In this document: piece by piece, positions 7,240-11,328 of the stretch | Numbering within the stretch: the first letter of the stretch is position 1 | How the letters are laid out: each line of letters starts with the position of its first letter | DNA from: an uncultured bacterium | GTDB taxonomy: Bacteria > Bacillota > Clostridia > Oscillospirales > Acutalibacteraceae | Length of the DNA: 11,328 nucleotides | Reading direction: 5' to 3' | NCBI GenBank assembly: GCA_934875675.1 | Contig: CAKXIK010000068.1 | Coordinates: 1-11,328, forward strand | Program-made: the position numbers and the translations under genes | The notes under the pieces: model-generated | The model's database searches: none | The model's input: only the letters and a program-made list of their open reading frames with translations | What the model was told of the DNA's origin: nothing

Positions 7240-7998
7240 ATGAGCGATTCATTTACCGAGATGGTGGAGCGGTATCGAAAAGAGCTGGCACAGTACGGCG
7301 CACAGGCTGCAAAATCTTCTCCCGGAACGGAAGCTGCAAGAACAACAAGTCTGCAAGTCCCGCTGGAACCCGGGCCTGTCATACCGGAAAAGAGCGAGCC
7401 TCAGGTCCCGCTGGAACCCGGGCCTGTCATACCGGAAAAGAGCGAGCCTCAAGTCCCGCTGGAACCCGGGCCTGTCATACCGGAAAAGAGTGAGCCTCAA
7501 GTCCCGCTGGAACCCGGGCCTGTAACTTTGAGAAACGGCGAACAAAATGGAACCGGTCAATCAAAACTTTGTCATCCCGATGACATTGATACTGCAACTT
7601 TGGTGGTACAGGTTTTTACCGCAAGACAGGCAATTCCAGTTCCGGATGCCAACGTTACCGTTTACTGCGGTGACGACATCACCCAAAACGTATTAATTGC
7701 ATTTCGCACCACGAATGTAGATGGAAAAACAGATCCGCTGCTGTTAGCCGCACCAAGCCGTGCTTATTCGGAATCCCCGAATCCCCCTGAAACTCCATAC
7801 GCTGTATATCGTGTGCGCATTGATCATCCGGAATATATCAGCGTTACGTTGGAAGATGTGCAAATGTTCGGCGGAGTGGAAAGCATTCTGCCGGTAGAGC
7901 TGACACCTTATATTCCTATTGATGAACCAAAGCCCCTGCGCAGTGTTGCATTACCGGATCACACACTTTCCACAGATACGGAGGCGAATGAATCTTGA
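7240..7998 (+). CDS. SleC N-terminal-domain-like protein with 16-residue tandem repeats
   Basis: This 252-residue protein starts at an ATG with AAAGGGTG seven bases upstream. Residues 1-38 form a short charged segment. Residues ~39-95 are three full and one partial copy of a 16-residue Pro/Glu-rich repeat (QVPLEPGPVIPEKSEP). The rest (~118-230) is a beta-rich domain beginning LVVQVFTARQAIPVPDANVTV, with TTNVDGKTDPLLLAAP, TPYAVYRVRIDHPEYISV and FGGVESILPVELTPY. This pattern resembles the carboxypeptidase-regulatory-like domain at the N-terminus (pre-pro region) of clostridial SleC spore cortex hydrolases. There is no signal peptide or membrane helix. The stop overlaps the next start by TTGA, so the two are translationally coupled. 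It may act as a separate propeptide, chaperone or scaffold for the next protein; that role is inferred. Confidence 0.72.
   Translation: MSDSFTEMVERYRKELAQYGAQAAKSSPGTEAARTTSLQVPLEPGPVIPEKSEPQVPLEPGPVIPEKSEPQVPLEPGPVIPEKSEPQVPLEPGPVTLRNGEQNGTGQSKLCHPDDIDTATLVVQVFTARQAIPVPDANVTVYCGDDITQNVLIAFRTTNVDGKTDPLLLAAPSRAYSESPNPPETPYAVYRVRIDHPEYISVTLEDVQMFGGVESILPVELTPYIPIDEPKPLRSVALPDHTLSTDTEANES
7354..7523 (+). repeat. 48-bp tandem repeat, 3.5 copies, in frame
   Basis: Copies begin at 7354, 7402 and 7450, with a partial copy at 7498-7523. They are nearly identical: the differences I see are caggtccc for caagtccc and gtgag for gcgag. Each unit encodes 16 residues rich in Pro, Glu and Val with no change of frame. 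Near-identity at silent positions indicates recent slippage or recombination, so copy number probably varies among strains. The protein segment is probably an extended linker. Confidence 0.95.
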
Positions 7999-9401
7999 GT
8001 GACTTCACAATTCCGGATTACATTACCGTTCATCTTGGTTCCCCCAAAAGTAATGCAGCCAACGTAACGGTTTCCTTTCCGGACTATATTAAAAACGTTG
8101 CTTCGAGTGAAATTTATCCCACATGGCCGGAAAGCGCTTTGCGTGCCAATATCTATGCACAGACCTCATTTGCTCTGAATCGGATTTATACCGAATGGTA
8201 TCGCAGTCAAGGCTACACATTTGATATTACAAGCTCTACCTCGTTTGATCAGTCATTTGTAAACAATCGCGATATTTTTGAAAATATTTCGCAGTTGGTT
8301 GATGAACTTTTCAATGATTACATTCGCCGGGGCAATTTTTTGGAGCCACTATTTGCACAATACTGCAACGGTACCACCGTAACGTGCAACGGTCTTTCCC
8401 AATGGGGCTCTGTTGACCTTGCCAAACAGGGTTACGTGCCGTATTCCATTTTAACTTATTATTACGGAGATGATATTAATCTGGTGAAAAATGCGCCGGT
8501 TGAAACTTTTACTCCGAGCTTTTCCCGCACATTAAAACTCGGCTCAGCGGGAGAAGACGTCCGCCGGATTCAAATTCAGCTTAATCGTGTTTCCGCTAAC
8601 TATCCCTCAATTCCTAAAACGCCGACGGACGGTTTTTTTGACAATGCAACCTATAATGCAGTTGTCAAATTTCAGCAGCTGTTCGATCTAACCGCAGACG
8701 GCATTGTGGGAGAAGCCACCTGGTATCAGCTGCAATATCTCTATACTTCTGTTAAACGTTTGGCAGAACTTTATTCCGAAGGAGAAACGCTGCTTGGCAA
8801 GCCTCAGCAGTTCACCAGCATTCTCTCTCCGGGTGAAAGCGGCCAGAAAGTTTTTGTCTTACAATATTATCTCGCCGTTTTGGCAGGATTCTATGCTGAG
8901 ATTCCTTTCCTGGAGTTGACCGGTATTTATGATGCCAATACAGAACAGGCGGTGCTTGCATTTCAGCAGCTTGCGGGGCTTCCTGAAAACACAAGTGTGA
9001 GCGAAGAAACCTGGAATGCACTGGTTGATGCAGTGGAAAATGCAATTGCTGTCGTCCCTCCGGGAGATTTTACGGTCGGCATACAGCCCTATCCAGGTTA
9101 TGTGTTGGTGATGGGAATGAGAAATCCAAATGTTTCCGTCATGCAATCATATCTCGTAAAAATTTCACAGGCATATCCTTCGATTCCGCAAACCAGTGTG
9201 ACCGGTTTTTTCGGTACGCAAACACGCGCTGCAGTTATCGCATTTCAGCGTCAATTCAATCTTACCCCCGACGGCGCCGTCGGTGCAGAAACCTGGAATA
9301 CCATGATTGATGTTTATGATGATATCGCTGCCGGCAGTCAGCCGAAATACGGTCAGTTTCCAGGGCGTACCGTTCAGGAGGGAGATAATGACTTTGCCTG
9401 A
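7995..9401 (+). CDS. SleC-like spore cortex-lytic protein: SpoIID/LytB-like domain plus three peptidoglycan-binding domains
   Basis: This 468-residue protein opens with a SpoIID/LytB-like domain (about 8-165) typical of clostridial SleC: NVTVSFPDYIKNVASSEI, TWPESALRANIYAQTSFA, YCNGTTVTCNGLSQWG and YSILTYYYGDD. E39 in SSEIYPTWP lines up with the glutamate implicated in SpoIID lytic transglycosylase activity. Cysteines 124 and 131 might bind metal or pair. Three PG_binding_1 modules follow at about 178-250, 275-348 and 368-440, each ending in a FQ...ETW/ATW motif; SleC normally has one. The start is TTG 7995 with GGAGG ten bases upstream, overlapping the previous stop as TTGA. The nearby ATG (7988) meets a stop at once. 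There is no signal peptide, which fits deposition from the mother cell, though timing is inferred. It should cut or bind spore cortex. Confidence 0.82.
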   Translation: MSDFTIPDYITVHLGSPKSNAANVTVSFPDYIKNVASSEIYPTWPESALRANIYAQTSFALNRIYTEWYRSQGYTFDITSSTSFDQSFVNNRDIFENISQLVDELFNDYIRRGNFLEPLFAQYCNGTTVTCNGLSQWGSVDLAKQGYVPYSILTYYYGDDINLVKNAPVETFTPSFSRTLKLGSAGEDVRRIQIQLNRVSANYPSIPKTPTDGFFDNATYNAVVKFQQLFDLTADGIVGEATWYQLQYLYTSVKRLAELYSEGETLLGKPQQFTSILSPGESGQKVFVLQYYLAVLAGFYAEIPFLELTGIYDANTEQAVLAFQQLAGLPENTSVSEETWNALVDAVENAIAVVPPGDFTVGIQPYPGYVLVMGMRNPNVSVMQSYLVKISQAYPSIPQTSVTGFFGTQTRAAVIAFQRQFNLTPDGAVGAETWNTMIDVYDDIAAGSQPKYGQFPGRTVQEGDNDFA

Positions 9402-9462
9402 TCGCAACCTGCCAATTATTTTTCAATTGTTTCAATTTTGCACGCGAAAGGATGTGCCGTAA
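9388..9462 (+). CDS. Small ORF bridging two peptidoglycan-binding genes
   Basis: This 24-codon ORF (MTLPDRNLPIIFQLFQFCTR and four more residues) begins inside the end of the preceding gene and stops one base before the next ATG. Its Shine-Dalgarno AGGAGG (9376-9381) is six bases from the ATG, the best in the window apart from the one at 10184-10189. The following gene has only a distant AAAGGA, so stop-start coupling through this ORF could supply its ribosomes. I do not recognise the peptide; it could be a coupler with no function of its own or the remnant of a longer N-terminus. Confidence 0.5.
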   Translation: MTLPDRNLPIIFQLFQFCTRKDVP

Positions 9463-9463
9463 A

Positions 9464-10018
9464 ATGAAGATTCCGGACGGCTTGCCCGTTACCGATATGC
9501 AGCGGGCATTACGCGAAATTTCCCGAACCGATCAAACCATTCAGCCTCTGACACCAGACGGTGTATTCGGTCCGGAAACAACGCGGGGCGTTCAACAATT
9601 TCAGCGCAGCTATGGTCTGAACCCAAGCGGCAAAGCCGATTTGGAGACGTGGAATGCCATTTTTGCCCGCGCTGCAGAACTACGCGAGTTCCAATCTCCC
9701 GCACGCGGCGTATCGTTTTTCCCTCCCGGAGGTACTGTGACTCCCGGCAGCAGCGGAGATGCGGTGTACGCAATTCAAATCATGCTGTGCACCCTAAGCA
9801 GCCGCTTTATCAATTTTGAGTCTGTGGAACGAAATGGAACGTATGACAACAAGACCACGGAGCAGATTAAGCGTTTTCAAAGCTGCGCTGCACTGCCCGA
9901 AAGCGGGATTACCGATAAACCCACCTGGAATGCACTTTGCCGGTGCTATTCGGTCTGGCGTGCCGGCGCCACCAGACCGGTTGCCGAGGATGAACGGCTT
10001 CCCCCGTTCGGCCGCTAA
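9464..10018 (+). CDS. Protein of two peptidoglycan-binding (PG_binding_1) domains
   Basis: This 184-residue protein consists almost entirely of two PG_binding_1 repeats. The first (about 5-70) contains TPDGVFGPETTRGVQQFQRS and DLETWNAIF. The second (about 88-163) contains TPGSSGDAVYAIQIML, NGTYDNKTTEQIKRFQ and DKPTWNALCRCY. A short Arg/Pro tail follows. No catalytic domain, signal peptide or membrane helix is visible. The ATG at 9464 follows the stop of a 24-codon ORF by one base. An in-frame ATG at 9452 is possible but overlaps the likely Shine-Dalgarno AAAGGA (9447-9452). As the third gene of a SleC-like operon it may hold the lytic protein on cortex or compete with it. The hairpin at 10182 ends the transcript. 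Confidence 0.78.
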   Translation: MKIPDGLPVTDMQRALREISRTDQTIQPLTPDGVFGPETTRGVQQFQRSYGLNPSGKADLETWNAIFARAAELREFQSPARGVSFFPPGGTVTPGSSGDAVYAIQIMLCTLSSRFINFESVERNGTYDNKTTEQIKRFQSCAALPESGITDKPTWNALCRCYSVWRAGATRPVAEDERLPPFGR

Positions 10019-10074
10019 CCGAAATACTTCATCGCCATATTGCTGCACTGCCAAAGTCTTTGATTGGACTGCTC

Positions 10075-10176
10075 TCAGTGGAACGGCCAGACAAACTGTA
10101 ACTTTCGCCAATCTGCCGCTTTTAGCACCCATACTTCTTCACTTCGTACTCCCATCTTTGTATATTTCCTGGGCAT
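10075..10176 (-). pseudogene. Short 33-codon remnant resembling a transposon HTH protein
   Basis: The minus strand has an ATG at 10174-10176 preceded at seven bases by a perfect AGGAGG, and reads MPRKYTKMGVRSEEVWVLKA plus 13 further residues before a stop. The start (MPRKYT-K-M, then SEEV, LKAA) resembles the N-terminus of small helix-turn-helix proteins encoded by IS elements in gut Clostridia, which normally continue into a full HTH. Here the frame degenerates after LKAADWRK. I infer a decayed fragment, not a working gene. The family match is from memory and is tentative. Confidence 0.4.
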
Positions 10177-10181
10177 GACAA

Positions 10182-10222
10182 CACCTCCTGCTGTAGTTTT
10201 TCTACAACAGGAGGTGCTTTTT
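10182..10222 (+). terminator. Strong hairpin terminator of the spore-protein operon
   Basis: Fifteen-base arms (10182-10196 and 10202-10216) with a single C/A mismatch enclose a TTTTT loop and are followed by C then TTTTT (10218-10222). It lies about 165 bases after the last stop of the plus-strand operon. On the minus strand there is no T tract, so it should not terminate there. Instead one arm contains the complement of a Shine-Dalgarno sequence. Confidence 0.85.
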
Positions 10223-10351
10223 CACCGTTTGTTTTTTAGGGTATCGTCTACTTTTCAATATTCATCCGTGCTCTGCCGATTTTTCATATGAATCTTGAAG
10301 TCCCTTGGCTAATGAATAATTCATAAGTCTGAGATTGTGATACGCAAAGAA
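10223..10351. other. AT-rich spacer without a recognisable gene
   Basis: No ORF with a ribosome binding site is visible here. The only structure I see is a 13-base dyad, ATGAAT-A-ATTCAT, at 10312-10324, about 28 bases upstream of the candidate -35 of the next gene. It could be an operator or chance in AT-rich DNA. Confidence 0.4.
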
Positions 10352-10380
10352 TTGTTATCGATGATATTGTATGATATAGT
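10352..10380 (+). promoter_or_regulatory. Candidate sigma-A promoter of the orphan gene
   Basis: TTGTTA (10352-10357), a 17-base spacer and TATAGT (10375-10380) match the vegetative consensus at four or five of six positions each. The start codon follows 36 bases after the -10. In AT-rich DNA such matches are easily found by chance. Confidence 0.5.
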
Positions 10381-10416
10381 ATATTTGGATTTTATTGCAG
10401 GTGGTGAGGAAACAAA

Positions 10417-11085
10417 ATGAATTTGATGTTTGATGATTGGATTTTTGATATTGATAAAGAAAAAAATATATCATTTTACAAAACTAATGAATCTTGCGAG
10501 TGTTTACCTTGCCAAAATTTTGCCAAAAGCGTTTCTTCAATATTTCCTGAATTAAATAAATTTCTAAGCCAGCTTGGCGTAAATATTCAACATCCAGAAG
10601 AAACTATTTGGATGGAAGAGGATATCGCAAAACAAACTGTTTACTATGAAGTTGTTTATACCGTTCATGGTAGTATTTTGAAAACAGGAAACTATGAAAT
10701 TGATATTGATAACATAAATATCAGTATTTCACCATCTGTTGATTCTACAATAAACACCGTGATGTCAGAACCATATTTTGTTTTGAGTATATTTAACATT
10801 GTCTTGCCATGGGAAATGGATGAGAACTTTTTTGATGTTTTTTTCACTGACAACAGCAAAAACAATCCGGCCGATCAAAATATGAGAAAATATAAAAATA
10901 CTAATGGTACTGTAAAATCAAAAAGTCGTTCATTATTTGGTTTCTATATAAAAATTTTAGACGACTTTGGTTCCTTGGTTACAGTTAAAGTTGGAGATGT
11001 TCTATATCATAAGATACTGATAGGCTCTAAGATAAGTGTCGGTCATATTGGAAAAAGGCTAATCAATATAAGCTATATAAATTAG
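10417..11085 (+). CDS. Conserved hypothetical protein with C-x-C-x2-C-x-N-F motif
   Basis: This 222-residue protein starts at an ATG seven bases after GAGG. I know it only as a widespread uncharacterised Firmicute type that begins with a WxFDIDxEK-like strand, then CECLPCQNF (Cys 27, 29 and 32), a helical stretch (SSIFPELNKFLSQLGV), a strand-rich centre (VYTVHGSILKTGNYEIDI) and FNIVLPWEMDE. The three clustered cysteines could bind metal, but this is not shown. There is no signal peptide or membrane helix. The gene is markedly more AT-rich than the operons before it, with many AAA, AAT and ATA codons, which suggests separate ancestry or transfer. The last quarter (about 145-222) is Lys/Asn/Ser-rich before a strand-rich end. 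It stands alone with its own promoter. An immunity-protein role is possible but unsupported here. Confidence 0.75.
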   Translation: MNLMFDDWIFDIDKEKNISFYKTNESCECLPCQNFAKSVSSIFPELNKFLSQLGVNIQHPEETIWMEEDIAKQTVYYEVVYTVHGSILKTGNYEIDIDNINISISPSVDSTINTVMSEPYFVLSIFNIVLPWEMDENFFDVFFTDNSKNNPADQNMRKYKNTNGTVKSKSRSLFGFYIKILDDFGSLVTVKVGDVLYHKILIGSKISVGHIGKRLINISYIN

Positions 11086-11244
11086 AACATTTTAATTGTC
11101 AGATTGCAAAACCATACGATATTTTGACCAACTTCCCATCATGAACATAACCCTTATACGATTTCGTATCTCTGTGCATGCATTGAAAAACACTTTTCCG
11201 TTCATCGCCAAAACAAAATCATAGGTTTTACACTTTGACGTAAC
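11086..11244. other. Non-coding 3' spacer
   Basis: No convincing gene is visible between the orphan gene and the two terminators. The minus frame open here runs through both hairpins and has no ribosome binding site. A small dyad, ATACGA-TT-TCGTAT, occupies 11156-11169. Confidence 0.4.
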
Positions 11245-11284
11245 AAAAACAAGAAAGCCCAGCACGCTGGACTTTCTTGTTTTT
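11245..11284. terminator. Bidirectional intrinsic terminator
   Basis: Nearly perfect 19-base arms contain AACAAGAAAG and CTTTCTTGTT outside and CCAGC/GCTGG inside, with one C/A mismatch, closing on a two-base AC (in practice four-base) loop. The A run on the left and T run on the right give a U tract on either strand, so it can stop transcription in both directions. Confidence 0.85.
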
Positions 11285-11287
11285 CTG

Positions 11288-11314
11288 ACACCTGGAAAAC
11301 CCCAGGTGTTTTTT
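11288..11314 (+). terminator. Second tandem intrinsic terminator
   Basis: ACACCTGG pairs with CCAGGTGT around an AAAACC loop, and six T residues follow. It is three bases beyond the previous hairpin, so the two form a double stop for plus-strand transcription. Confidence 0.85.
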
Positions 11315-11328
11315 AATTGCAATTGGAT

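Noticed and set aside
7354..7523. Possible CRISPR array
   Set aside because: The repeats are contiguous with no unique spacers, are in frame within a gene, and encode a regular peptide repeat.
7249..7560. Minus-strand open frame across the 48-bp repeats
   Set aside because: It exists only because the repeat unit is a multiple of three and open in several frames; the plus frame has the start signals and folded domain.
9794..10132. 112-codon minus-strand frame
   Set aside because: It is antisense to the second peptidoglycan-binding domain and has no good Shine-Dalgarno; only the 33-codon frame starting at 10176 has one.
11092..11322. 76-codon minus-strand open frame
   Set aside because: Its 5' part runs through both terminator hairpins, it has no ribosome binding site and the peptide matches nothing I recognise.

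Overview
The window looks like a chromosomal segment of an anaerobic, spore-forming Firmicute (class Clostridia, plausibly an Oscillospiraceae/Ruminococcaceae-type gut or fermenter lineage). The evidence is a moderate-to-low GC content, Shine-Dalgarno-led genes, a tRNA-Leu gene with a perfect sigma-A consensus promoter, a membrane HtrA protease beside an OmpR/VanR-type two-component system, and a set of genes related to the clostridial spore-cortex-lytic protein SleC. The species assignment is inference; no marker gene settles it.

Layout. (1) Positions ~160-1495 hold one IS3-family insertion sequence. orfA is intact and a T TTT TTC slippery heptamer lies near its end, but orfB carries a one-base insertion near 1137 that separates the catalytic Glu from the two Asp residues. 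Removing that base restores an exact DD35E spacing, so this copy looks like a recently killed transposase. (2) A minus-strand tRNA-Leu(GAG) gene (1587-1671) lies just beyond the IS, with its own consensus promoter and intrinsic terminator. (3) A four-gene minus-strand block runs from 6931 to 1924: response regulator, sensor kinase, HtrA-type serine protease with one PDZ domain, and a second membrane-anchored PDZ protein with no protease domain. It ends in an intrinsic terminator. The arrangement resembles the B. subtilis CssRS/HtrA secretion-stress pair and suggests a local envelope-protein quality-control module.

(4) From 7240 to 10018 a divergent plus-strand operon encodes proteins related to SleC. 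The first has a 48-bp tandem repeat and a SleC-N-terminus-like domain. The second, whose TTG start overlaps the first gene's TGA stop, has a SpoIID/LytB-like domain plus three peptidoglycan-binding modules. The third has two more peptidoglycan-binding modules. An unlisted 24-codon ORF with an excellent Shine-Dalgarno sequence bridges the second and third genes. In effect the usual single-chain SleC architecture is split over two translationally coupled genes and its wall-binding part is multiplied. (5) Beyond this operon is a strong hairpin that acts as its terminator on the plus strand and, on the minus strand, buries a perfect Shine-Dalgarno sequence of a 33-codon ORF that looks like a decayed transposon-type DNA-binding protein. 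(6) The last section is AT-rich and carries one orphan gene (10417-11085) with a C-x-C-x2-C-x-N-F motif, followed by a spacer and two strong tandem hairpins.

The most interesting signals are the split SleC-like system with the hidden coupling ORF and expandable repeat, the protease-less PDZ partner of HtrA, and the dual-use hairpin at 10182-10216.
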